NCBI GenBank assembly: GCA_016186945.1
Contig: JACPKR010000027.1
Span: forward strand, 43,969 to 58,759
DNA from: Deltaproteobacteria bacterium
GTDB taxonomy: Bacteria; Bdellovibrionota_B; Oligoflexia; Oligoflexales; Bog-1112
Length of the DNA: 14,791 nucleotides
Direction of reading: 5' to 3'
The notes under the pieces were generated by a model. It ran no database searches, was not told the DNA's origin, and saw only the letters and a list, made by a program, of their open reading frames with translations. Numbering within the stretch: position 1 is the stretch's first letter; each line of letters begins with the position of its first letter. Shown here piece by piece: positions 1 through 6,884 of this stretch. Position numbers and translations under genes: made by a program.

Positions 1-163
1 ATCCCGCGGTCAAGCCGCGGGATGACAAGAGGTCTAAGCGGGATGACAAGAGGTCTAAGTTGGATCCCGCGGTCAAGCCGCGGGATGACAAGAGGTCTAA
101 GCGGGATGACAAGAGGTCTAAGCGGGATGACAAGAGGTCTAAGCGGGATGACAAGAGGTCTAA
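1..163. repeat. Tandem array of a 21-bp unit with two palindromic hairpins
   Basis: Six copies of a 21-bp unit (starts GCGGGATGAC, ends GGTCTAA) lie at 17-37, 38-58, 80-100, 101-121, 122-142 and 143-163. Two copies of a perfect 9-bp palindrome (ATCCCGCGG, loop TCAAG, CCGCGGGAT) sit at 1-23 and 64-86. Positions 1-58 and 64-121 are identical, so a 63-bp higher-order repeat is visible, followed by two further simple units. Units are contiguous with no unique spacers, so this is not CRISPR. The palindrome resembles dispersed intergenic palindromes known from many proteobacteria, notably Rickettsiales. The array probably continues beyond the left edge. Its last unit overlaps the gcdH stop codon at 160-162. 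Confidence 0.9.
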
Positions 164-1332
164 AAGGCGGCAACGCCTGTAATTTCCTGTCCTAAGATGA
201 GTAGGTGGATATCGTTTGTTCCTTCGTAGGTGATAACGGTTTCCAGGTTGCAGCTATGGCGCATGGAAACGTACTCGTCGAGTAAGCCGTTTGCTCCCAG
301 GATATCTCGGCAGGCTCTGGAAACTTCCAGGGCCATTTCGCAGTTGTTTTGTTTACCCATACTGACTTGAGCGTAGTGCAGTTGGCCTTCGTCTTTCAGT
401 TGCCCCAAGCGCAGAGACAGCAGTTGGGCCTGGGTGATGCGAGACAGCATGATGGCGAGTTTCCGTTGCACGAGCTGACGGGAAGCCAATGTCTTGCCAA
501 AGAGCACGCGATCCTGGGCGAAGCGGCAAGCTTCGTCATAGCAAGCTTCGGCCGCTCCGACGGCTCCCCATGCGATGCCGTAACGCGCTTGGGTCAGGCA
601 GGCGAGGGCCGACTTCAAACCTTCGGTACCTGGAAGGAGAGCCTCCTCGGGAAGTCTGACATCATCGAAGTAAAGCTCGGCAGTTTCGGAAGCTCTGAGC
701 GATAATTTGCCGGTCATTTTTTGGGTCTTGAATCCTTTCGCGTCTGTGGGCACCACAAACCCTCGTATTCCGGCTTCTGTTTTTGCCCAGATGACGGCGA
801 CATCAGCGATATTACCGTTTGTGATCCACATTTTTGACCCGTTGAGAACCCACCCTCCTGCCTTTTTCTCTGCTTTTGTTTTCATGGAGCCTGGGTCGGA
901 GCCTCCTTCCGATTCGGTCAGTCCATAGCAGCCGATCGCTTCCCCTTTCCCCAGTGCTGGCAGCCATTTTTTCTTTTGCTCTTCGCTGCCGAAGGTGTGG
1001 ATGGGGTACATGACAAGAGCGCCTTGGACGGATACGAAGCTTCTGATGCCGGAGTCGCAGCGCTCCAACTCTTTCATCACCAGTCCGTACGAGGTGTTGT
1101 CCATTCCTGGGAGGCCGTAGCCCGTAAGGTTGGAGCCTAGGAGACCCAGCTCCGCAATGCCTGGTACGATTTCCCTAGGAAAGTGGTCCTTTTGGAAAGC
1201 TTCGCGAATCAGTGGCTGAATGTCTTTGCTTACAAATTCCCGGACTGAGGATTGAATCATTCTCTGTTCTTCACTTAGAAGGGATGAGAGGTCCAAAAAA
1301 TCAGGGAATGGATGGCTTGTCAACTTACGCAC
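160..1332 (-). CDS. gcdH: Glutaryl-CoA dehydrogenase (acyl-CoA dehydrogenase family)
   Basis: Cytosolic FAD enzyme that oxidises and decarboxylates glutaryl-CoA to crotonyl-CoA in lysine, hydroxylysine and tryptophan breakdown. The 390-residue protein has the usual family length and is complete. An FAD-binding stretch CYGLTESEGGSDPGS lies at about 135-149. The C-terminal signature TYEGTNDIHLLILG carries the catalytic base Glu370, the same number as in the mature human enzyme. Arg97 and Ser101 in RSFVSVQ match the substrate-carboxylate region of glutaryl-CoA dehydrogenases, which separates it from short-chain acyl-CoA dehydrogenases. The start is GTG at 1330-1332, chosen because TAAGGAG lies 5 bases upstream; that SD begins with the TAA stop of the preceding acyltransferase gene, so translation is probably coupled. 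It is the last gene of a lipA operon, and the stop codon falls inside the terminal repeat unit. Confidence 0.93.
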   Translation of the reverse strand: MRKLTSHPFPDFLDLSSLLSEEQRMIQSSVREFVSKDIQPLIREAFQKDHFPREIVPGIAELGLLGSNLTGYGLPGMDNTSYGLVMKELERCDSGIRSFVSVQGALVMYPIHTFGSEEQKKKWLPALGKGEAIGCYGLTESEGGSDPGSMKTKAEKKAGGWVLNGSKMWITNGNIADVAVIWAKTEAGIRGFVVPTDAKGFKTQKMTGKLSLRASETAELYFDDVRLPEEALLPGTEGLKSALACLTQARYGIAWGAVGAAEACYDEACRFAQDRVLFGKTLASRQLVQRKLAIMLSRITQAQLLSLRLGQLKDEGQLHYAQVSMGKQNNCEMALEVSRACRDILGANGLLDEYVSMRHSCNLETVITYEGTNDIHLLILGQEITGVAAF

Positions 1333-1341
1333 GAGAACTCC

Positions 1342-2202
1342 TTATTTTTCTGAGTTTTCCCAGCGCCAACGTTTATAGTTCCAACACCATTGCTCTGGGT
1401 ACATACGAATGATGCCTTCTATTTTTGTAGCAAATCTTTGGGTTATCGTGGGGATATCTTTTTCCGAGTGTCCGGGGGGTAATAGAATTTCCGAGAGGAG
1501 ACGGTACTGCATTGGTCCTTCCCGCAGGCAAAAAACTGCGAGAACGGGGGCTTCTAGCTTGGCTGCCATCATCGCGGGGCCAGAGACAAAGGGCGTCGCT
1601 TGCTTGAAAAAAGAGACTATGGGTCCCTGTCGGCCTTTTGGTTTTTGGTCCATGACGAAGCCCAGGTTATCCCTATTCTTTAGGATCATGATCATCCTTC
1701 GCAGAGTGCTTTTGGCCTCGGCATCCAGGATGCTCACGCCCATTTTAGACCGCAGGCGTTCGATCCAGCGGTCCACGCTCGGGCGACGGGATTTCTTGGC
1801 TAGAGCGTAGAACTGTCCGTGAGAGTGTTCGGCACTGAATCTTCCCACCCACTCCCAGTTACCCACGTGAGCGGTGATCGTGATACTACCGACGGGACTG
1901 TTTTCGAGGGTTTGCAAATTCCGCGTAAAGTCATCCATGCCGCTTACTTTCAAAATGTCGGCGGCGTAGACTGCCTTGATGGTTTCGGCGAAGATCTGTG
2001 CTTGGGATCGCAAGGTTTGGTAGGCAAAAGATTTTGCAAATGACGAGTGCGGTGGCAGTCCCCAAATTTTTTCGATGTTGAGGAAGAGAATCGTTCTCTC
2101 CTTTCGCCAAAGGAGCAAGCGCAGGTAGGTGAGGAGAGAAAGGAGCGGGTTCAGGACCCCCCAAGGGAGAAAGGTCAGAAGGTAGGTTAAAAGGTTCAGC
2201 AT
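1342..2202 (-). CDS. Lipid A biosynthesis lauroyl/myristoyl-type acyltransferase (LpxL/HtrB family)
   Basis: Membrane-associated acyltransferase of the LpxL/LpxM/HtrB family, which adds secondary acyl chains to lipid A on the inner face of the inner membrane. The 286-residue length is typical, or slightly short. A hydrophobic leucine-rich N-terminus (about 1-32) would anchor it. The catalytic HX4E motif is at His112-Glu117 (AHVGNWEW), followed by the family block GFVMDQKPKG and a C-terminal PEQWCWNYKRW motif typical of lipid A acyltransferases. The ATG start overlaps the end of lipA by 7 bp and the stop is 9 bp before gcdH, so it is the middle gene of an operon. Family membership is secure. 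The acyl donor and exact position acylated cannot be read from sequence, and other lipids such as ornithine or aminolipids are possible acceptors. Confidence 0.87.
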   Translation of the reverse strand: MLNLLTYLLTFLPWGVLNPLLSLLTYLRLLLWRKERTILFLNIEKIWGLPPHSSFAKSFAYQTLRSQAQIFAETIKAVYAADILKVSGMDDFTRNLQTLENSPVGSITITAHVGNWEWVGRFSAEHSHGQFYALAKKSRRPSVDRWIERLRSKMGVSILDAEAKSTLRRMIMILKNRDNLGFVMDQKPKGRQGPIVSFFKQATPFVSGPAMMAAKLEAPVLAVFCLREGPMQYRLLSEILLPPGHSEKDIPTITQRFATKIEGIIRMYPEQWCWNYKRWRWENSEK

Positions 2203-3086
2203 ACGGACGTCGCATGCTTGAAGAATTCGGCAGCCTTATAGGAGCTTCTCACGAGCGGCGCTGAGGCTACCCCCTTGAAGCCCATGGTTTCCGCTTCGGC
2301 CTTAAGTTGGGCGAAAATATCGGGGTGTACCCATTGTTTCACAGTCAGGTGTTTTTTCGTCGGTCGCATGTATTGCCCGATGGTGAGGAAGTCGACATTA
2401 TGCTCGCGTAAATCTGCCATCGCCTGACGGATTTCGTCCCAACGTTCTCCCAGGCCCAACATGAGGGCGCTTTTCGTGTAAAGCTTGTAGTCTGCCGTTT
2501 CCTTCGCAAGTCGCAGTGTCTGGAGAGACTGCTGGTAGTGGGCACGCGCGTCTCTTACACGGGGGCTGAGGCGCTCGACTGTTTCCAGATTGTGTGCGTA
2601 GACTTGTACGCGAGCGTTCACAACGGTTCGAATGGCGTTCTCATTTCCCCCGAAGTCTCCTACGAGCAGTTCGATATCCATAGAAGGGTTGAGGGCTTTT
2701 ACCTCCTGCACGACGGAAGCGATATGCCCTGCTCCACCATCGGGAAGGTCGTCGCGGTTGACCATCGTCATGACGACATACTTCAGACGCATGGTCTGAC
2801 AGCTTTCCGCAACGTTGCGTGGCTCGTCTTTATCAGGAAGCGCGGGGGCTGCGTGCGTTTTTATATGGCAAAAACGACAGGCCCGGGTGCAAGTATCACC
2901 CATCAGCATGAACGTCGCTGTTCTTGTGTTCCAACATTCGCCAATATTGGGGCATTTCGCTTCTTCACAAACTGTAGCAAGATGACGTACGCGCAAGTCT
3001 TTCTTGATCGCAAAGTATTGCTCTCCACCGGGTAAGGAAGATTTAAGCCAGGTTGGTTTGCTGCACTGGGCATTTTTTGCATTCAT
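2196..3086 (-). CDS. lipA: Lipoyl synthase (radical SAM)
   Basis: Cytosolic radical-SAM enzyme that inserts two sulfurs into the octanoyl chain carried on E2 and GcvH proteins, giving the lipoyl cofactor of 2-oxoacid dehydrogenases and the glycine cleavage system. The 296-residue protein is full length. The auxiliary cluster ligands are Cys40, Cys45 and Cys51 (CEEAKCPNIGEC), and the SAM cluster ligands are Cys66, Cys70 and Cys73 (CTRACRFC). The C-terminal RSSY motif, which supplies a serine ligand to the auxiliary cluster, is at 280-283. VMTMVNRDDLPDGGA and TKSALMLGLGE are further family blocks. The ATG start is preceded by a modest GGAAA. It is the first gene of the minus-strand operon with the acyltransferase and gcdH. 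No lipB is seen next to it in the window. Confidence 0.97.
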   Translation of the reverse strand: MNAKNAQCSKPTWLKSSLPGGEQYFAIKKDLRVRHLATVCEEAKCPNIGECWNTRTATFMLMGDTCTRACRFCHIKTHAAPALPDKDEPRNVAESCQTMRLKYVVMTMVNRDDLPDGGAGHIASVVQEVKALNPSMDIELLVGDFGGNENAIRTVVNARVQVYAHNLETVERLSPRVRDARAHYQQSLQTLRLAKETADYKLYTKSALMLGLGERWDEIRQAMADLREHNVDFLTIGQYMRPTKKHLTVKQWVHPDIFAQLKAEAETMGFKGVASAPLVRSSYKAAEFFKHATSVC

Positions 3087-3113
3087 AAGTTTCCGTCGGA
3101 GTTGATGAGGCAG

Positions 3114-3141
3114 TTGACCTACGCGAAAGGTTCTATATAAG
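3114..3141 (+). promoter_or_regulatory. Possible sigma-70 promoter for sthA
   Basis: TTGACC at 3114-3119 and TATAAG at 3136-3141 are separated by 16 bp and face sthA in the 174-bp gap between the divergent lipA and sthA starts. A second -10-like TATAAT lies nearer the gene at 3205-3210 but lacks a good -35. This is a motif match only. A clear promoter for lipA on the other strand was not recognised. Confidence 0.4.
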
Positions 3142-3260
3142 CCTTCCTCGCGCTCCCTTCATAAACTGAGGAATGAAAGGAATCCTTGTCCTCTGCAAAT
3201 CTATTATAATAAAAGTATACTTAGCCAGTAAAAACAGAGAATTTTAGAGGCTATCGCACT

Positions 3261-4661
3261 ATGCAACCGAGAAAAAAGTATGACGTCATTGTAATCGGCA
3301 GCGGTCCTGGAGGTGAGGGCGCTGCCATGCAGGCTGCCAAACTTGGCTTGAGGGTCGTCATCATCGAGAAGGCTGAGCTTGTCGGTGGCAACTGCACACA
3401 CCTGGGGACAATTCCGTCAAAAACGATCAGGCACATGGCTTCCCAGCTTGTGGCGTTCAAGTCTGATCCTCTCTTTGCTTCTTTGACAGCGAGTATCAAT
3501 ATCAGTTTCTCAGAAATCCTCGATCGCTCTCGGGATGTTATTTCCAAGCAAGTCCTTCTACGCAGCAGCCATTACTCGCGCAACAAGGTTGAGCTTATTC
3601 ATGGGAGGGCGTCTATCGAAGATGCTCACTCGGTCAACATCGACAAGGGGTTTGGCCTGAGTGAATCGCTTACGGCAGAGAATATTGTCCTAGCAACAGG
3701 GTCGAGGCCTTTTCACCCGGAGGATATTGATTTTTCCCATCCGCGCGTTTTCGACTCGGACACGATTTTGGACCTTTCTGTAGACCCACGGACCATCACG
3801 GTCTATGGGGCGGGTGTGATCGGTTGCGAGTATACAAGCATATTCCGAACTCTGGGGAAGAAGGTAACCCTTATCAACAGTCGCTCGAAACTTCTGAGCT
3901 TCCTGGACGATGAAATTGTTGATGCGCTCTCCTACCACCTTCGCGACCAGGGAGTTGTGATCCGGCATAACGAATTTTACGACTCGATTGACCTCCTCGA
4001 CGATAAGGTTGTCATGAGCCTTAAGTCAGGGAAACGGGTGAAGTCCGATATTCTTCTTGTTGCGACAGGAAGGATTGGAAATAGTGAAAACCTAGGGCTT
4101 GAAAAACTTGGTATCGAAACCAACCGGCGTGGCTACATCCTTGTCAACGAAAAGTATCAGACGAACGTCCCCAACATCTATGCCGTGGGGGACTTGACTG
4201 GCTTCCCTTCACTTGCAAGTGCGGCTTATGATCAGGGGCGTTTTGCTTCCATTAAAATCCACGATCCAGACAGTGACGATGCTTTGATAAAGGATATTCC
4301 CCTGGGCATTTACACAACGCCCGAAATTTCCTGTGTGGGAAAAACTGAGCAGGAACTGACCGCAGAACACATTCCCTACGAGGTCGGTGTGGCAGCGTTC
4401 CGTCACCTTGCCCGCGCGCAAATCACGGGAAGGACAGTCGGCATGCTGAAGCTTCTCTTTCATAGGGAAACCCTGGAACTTCTCGGCATCCATTGCTTCG
4501 GGCAAAGTGCGAGCGAAATTCTCCACATCGGTCAGACAGTGATGGCACAGAAAGGGGCGGCCAACTCCCTGAAATACTTTACCCAGACTACTTTCAACTA
4601 CCCCACTATGGCAGAAGCGTACCGAGTTGCCGCCTTGAACGGCCTTAACCGAGTGTGCTAG
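3261..4661 (+). CDS. sthA: Soluble pyridine nucleotide transhydrogenase (Si-specific NAD(P)+ transhydrogenase)
   Basis: Cytosolic FAD flavoprotein that passes hydride between NADPH and NAD+ and so rebalances the reduced nucleotide pools. The 466-residue length equals that of E. coli SthA. An FAD-binding Rossmann motif GSGPGGEGA lies near residues 13-21 and the nucleotide-binding motif GAGVIGCEY in the middle. The sequence [13 protein letters not shown] has one cysteine where disulfide reductases such as lipoamide dehydrogenase have CX4C, which is the diagnostic difference of SthA. Other SthA-typical blocks are [26 protein letters not shown] and the C-terminus [25 protein letters not shown] lies 10 bases before the ATG. 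It is transcribed alone, divergent from lipA and convergent with yggS across 21 bp, and no terminator hairpin is evident between them. Confidence 0.96.
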   Translation: MQPRKKYDVIVIGSGPGGEGAAMQAAKLGLRVVIIEKAELVGGNCTHLGTIPSKTIRHMASQLVAFKSDPLFASLTASINISFSEILDRSRDVISKQVLLRSSHYSRNKVELIHGRASIEDAHSVNIDKGFGLSESLTAENIVLATGSRPFHPEDIDFSHPRVFDSDTILDLSVDPRTITVYGAGVIGCEYTSIFRTLGKKVTLINSRSKLLSFLDDEIVDALSYHLRDQGVVIRHNEFYDSIDLLDDKVVMSLKSGKRVKSDILLVATGRIGNSENLGLEKLGIETNRRGYILVNEKYQTNVPNIYAVGDLTGFPSLASAAYDQGRFASIKIHDPDSDDALIKDIPLGIYTTPEISCVGKTEQELTAEHIPYEVGVAAFRHLARAQITGRTVGMLKLLFHRETLELLGIHCFGQSASEILHIGQTVMAQKGAANSLKYFTQTTFNYPTMAEAYRVAALNGLNRVC

Positions 4662-4682
4662 GCCACTTGGGGCAAGGACGCA

Positions 4683-5369
4683 TTACAAGCGCTCCCCAAA
4701 CAGGGCGGTGCCGATCCGCACCACATCGCTTCCCATACTGATAGCGAGTTCAAGGTCCTTGCTCATTCCCAGGGAAAGTTTTCCCGCGCCTACACTGTCA
4801 GCAGCCGTGCGCAAGGAGCGGTAAAGGTCTTCCGCCTGACCTGACGCTTCAATCGCGTCTGGGGGAATCGACATGATCCCTTGCAGGGCAAGTTGGGGGA
4901 AGTTTTTGACGATTTCCTGCGCAAGGGCTGGCACGTCCTTTAGAAGCACACCGCTTTTCGTCGCTTCCTCGCCAGCGTTCACCTCGATGAAGATGGGAAA
5001 GGGGGTTTTGCCGAACTCCTCGGCATAACGTGCAATGTAGCGGGCATGTTTGAGGGAACTTACGGTCTGAATTTCCGACGCAACGCGCACAATCCGCTGG
5101 ATTTTGTTCGATTGAAGGGTTCCAATGAAGACCCAACGAAGGTTCGGAAGCTTAGCGGCTTTTACCTCTAGTTCATTGCAGTAGTTTTCTCCGAACTCTC
5201 GCTGCCCGAGTTCATGCAAGGCTCGAATCTTGGTCTCTGGCTGCGCCTTAGTTACGGCAAGGAGGCGGACCGAAGAAGGGGAGCGCCCCGCATTTGCACA
5301 AGCGTTCTCTATTCTTTGTTTTACAGCTGAATAGAAAGCAGCAAGCTTATTTGCCTGGGACAAGGTCAT
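4683..5369 (-). CDS. yggS: PLP homeostasis protein, YggS/PLPBP family
   Basis: Cytosolic pyridoxal-phosphate-binding protein (YggS/PipY/PROSC), a single TIM-barrel domain thought to buffer PLP and influence amino-acid and vitamin B6 balance; no catalytic reaction is established. The 228-residue length is normal. Lys41 in LLAVTKAQ is the expected Schiff-base lysine. GENYCNE, RWVFIGTLQSNK and the C-terminal SLGMSKDLELAISMGSDVVRIGTALFGER are hallmark blocks, the last forming the phosphate-binding end. The ATG overlaps the TGA of the upstream small gene (ATGA at 5366-5369), so translation is coupled. It ends a three-gene minus-strand cluster and converges on sthA. In many bacteria yggS sits beside proC, yggT or sepF; none of these is visible here. 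Confidence 0.95.
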   Translation of the reverse strand: MTLSQANKLAAFYSAVKQRIENACANAGRSPSSVRLLAVTKAQPETKIRALHELGQREFGENYCNELEVKAAKLPNLRWVFIGTLQSNKIQRIVRVASEIQTVSSLKHARYIARYAEEFGKTPFPIFIEVNAGEEATKSGVLLKDVPALAQEIVKNFPQLALQGIMSIPPDAIEASGQAEDLYRSLRTAADSVGAGKLSLGMSKDLELAISMGSDVVRIGTALFGERL

Positions 5370-5734
5370 TTTCCCTCAAGTACTTCAACGGCAAATTTCC
5401 CGATTGCTTTCCTTACAGCCTTCCAATCCACGTCGTCGAAATCAAGAATCAAACCTTTCGAGACGATAGCGTTGACGATGCGCTCTTTGCCTTCAAAATC
5501 CCACAAAACGTCTTCAAGGCTATCCACGATCATCCCTGCCTCAAAATTTGTCCGGCCTTTTTTTCCGTGATTGTACCGGCGATACACTTTTTGAAATGCT
5601 TTCAGTTCCTTTTTCCAATGGCTTTTTTCCTGATGTTTGGGAAAACAAAGCAGCATGGTCAAATGGAGAGCCACGACGGGAGCGTAACTTTCCAAAGTTT
5701 CAACGGCTTCGGAACGTCTAAAGGCTGCATTCAT
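5366..5734 (-). CDS. Hypothetical small helical protein coupled to yggS
   Basis: Not recognised. The protein has about 122 residues, is predicted to be mostly alpha-helical and soluble, with no signal peptide. A lysine-rich middle (HWKKELKAFQKVYRRYNHGKKG) is followed by an acidic-aliphatic C-terminal half with KGLILDFDDVDWKAVRKAIG. The ATG at 5732-5734 is preferred over the adjacent TTG at 5735-5737 because AGAGAGGA lies 6 bases upstream. The stop overlaps the yggS start (ATGA), and the upstream secreted-protein gene ends 45 bases away on the same strand. This close coupling supports a real gene. A faint similarity to helical DUF29-like proteins was considered but is too weak to use. Confidence 0.72.
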   Translation of the reverse strand: MNAAFRRSEAVETLESYAPVVALHLTMLLCFPKHQEKSHWKKELKAFQKVYRRYNHGKKGRTNFEAGMIVDSLEDVLWDFEGKERIVNAIVSKGLILDFDDVDWKAVRKAIGKFAVEVLEGK

Positions 5735-5779
5735 CAAAAATCCTCTCTCAGTTATGCCGGAATGGATGCGGGAAAGTTT

Positions 5780-6187
5780 TTATTTTTGCTCTTCCGCCCC
5801 TGATTTTTCAAGGGGAGACTCTGCAGGAATTTGATCACTCGCGGGTTGTGTCGGTGGGGATACTACGGCCGGACTTTTGCTTTTCACTGGCTCTCCCCCT
5901 TCGATGGTGGGAACTCCCTGGTTTTCCCCTTTGTGGATCATCGTCGGCACCTTGTGTTTGGGAAGAACCGGCTGGGCGGTGCTAAGGGGTACGAAGCTTT
6001 CCTCCTCATGTACAGAGTAATGCGGGGCGATGATGAAAACATTGCCCTTTGCGTCTATTTCCACATCGACTTTTTTTAATTCCTGGCTGAAAGCACTCGA
6101 AATGTCGGTACCGTTCAAATAAACACTTCGTGCCAGCAAGCTTGGAGACGCCCCTATGGAAACGAAAATGCAAAGTTCCCTTAGCAA
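5780..6187 (-). CDS. Small secreted/periplasmic protein with VYLNG motif and proline-rich tail
   Basis: Function unknown. The 135-residue protein starts with a short hydrophobic export-type segment (about 2-19, ending LLARS). A compact region with VYLNGTDIS and VDVEIDAKGNVFI follows at about 21-60, and then a disordered tail rich in Pro, Glu, Ser and Lys. A region of this kind, with an NG-x-DIS turn and a DAKGNV beta-hairpin, is reminiscent of small exported proteins of Bdellovibrio- and myxobacteria-like genomes; that is recall, not a search. The start is TTG at 6185-6187, chosen because GAGGAG lies 6 bases upstream and no better ATG is available. It is the first gene of the minus-strand cluster ending in yggS and is divergent from the LpoB-like gene. 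The signal peptide is marginal and could be a membrane anchor. Confidence 0.66.
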   Translation of the reverse strand: MLRELCIFVSIGASPSLLARSVYLNGTDISSAFSQELKKVDVEIDAKGNVFIIAPHYSVHEEESFVPLSTAQPVLPKHKVPTMIHKGENQGVPTIEGGEPVKSKSPAVVSPPTQPASDQIPAESPLEKSGAEEQK

Positions 6188-6248
6188 AATGTTCTCCTCT
6201 TCGCTATTATATCAAACCGTCATTGAAAATGGGAGAGAGGTACAATTC

Positions 6249-6860
6249 ATGAAGTTCAGAAGTATTTTAATTTCAAGTGTCATGGGCCTACCCGCATTCT
6301 TTTCTGCTTGTGATCCTGCCTTCCAGGCAGAATATTCCAACCCCGACGCCGTAGAAATCGTCGATGACCGGTGGAATGAGACAGATGCGCGAAAGACTGC
6401 GGAAATTCTTATCAGCTCCATGCTTTCCAAACCATGGTTGAACGAGTTCAACCGCGCACACGGACAAAAACCTATTCTAATCGTGGATGATATCGAAAAC
6501 AGCACAGCCGAACATATCGACACGAAGGCTATTGGTGAAGCTTTGCTGCACGAGTTGATTAATTCCGGGCAAATTCGCTTCGTAGACGCTTCACGCCGCG
6601 ACAAGATTCTAAAAGAGGTAAAGTACCAGCAGGAAAGTGGGATGGTTGCCGAGGCTTCACGCAAAAAGACGGGGCGACAGATGGGCGCAGATTTCCTGAT
6701 GGGCGGAGGGATCTCCACCCAGGTTCATATGCAAGGTGGGCTTAAGACAGTGTCCTACACAACCTTTCTCAAGCTCACCAATCTGGAAACTGCAGAAGTT
6801 GTCTGGACGGAAAAGTATGATATAAAGAAGCGCTTCAAACGTTCTGGAGCAGGTTGGTAA
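6249..6860 (+). CDS. lpoB: Penicillin-binding protein activator, LpoB family lipoprotein
   Basis: LpoB-family lipoproteins reach across the periplasm to stimulate the bifunctional peptidoglycan synthase PBP1B. The protein has 203 residues from the ATG at 6249, chosen because GGGAGAGAGG lies 8 bases upstream and a lipoprotein signal follows directly. An in-frame ATG at 6156 would bury that signal. The lipobox is FFSAC with Cys21. The domain matches LpoB in WNETDARKTAEILISSML, KPWLNEF, KPILIVDDIENSTAEHIDT, GQIRFVD, GADFLMGGGIS and LTNLETAEVVWTEKYDIKK. The residue after Cys21 is Asp, which in enteric bacteria retains lipoproteins in the inner membrane, whereas E. coli LpoB is outer-membrane; the rule may not hold here. 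It is followed after 24 bases by a COG3014-type lipoprotein, a pairing seen in other bacteria. Confidence 0.88.
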   Translation: MKFRSILISSVMGLPAFFSACDPAFQAEYSNPDAVEIVDDRWNETDARKTAEILISSMLSKPWLNEFNRAHGQKPILIVDDIENSTAEHIDTKAIGEALLHELINSGQIRFVDASRRDKILKEVKYQQESGMVAEASRKKTGRQMGADFLMGGGISTQVHMQGGLKTVSYTTFLKLTNLETAEVVWTEKYDIKKRFKRSGAGW

Positions 6861-6884
6861 TAACATCTCTTGATTGTGAACTTT

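Noticed and set aside
1-163. Possible CRISPR array
   Set aside because: The units are contiguous 21-bp copies with no unique spacers, and no cas gene is present.
349-705. Plus-strand frame opposite gcdH
   Set aside because: It is antisense to a gene whose catalytic and FAD motifs are certain; it has no family motifs of its own.
3261-4661. Dihydrolipoamide dehydrogenase, suggested by the lipA neighbour
   Set aside because: The CX4C redox pair is missing ([13 protein letters not shown]), and the end blocks are those of SthA.
6223-6246. TTGAAA and TACAAT as a promoter of the LpoB-like gene
   Set aside because: The spacer is only 12 bp and the -10 would lie between the SD and the start codon.
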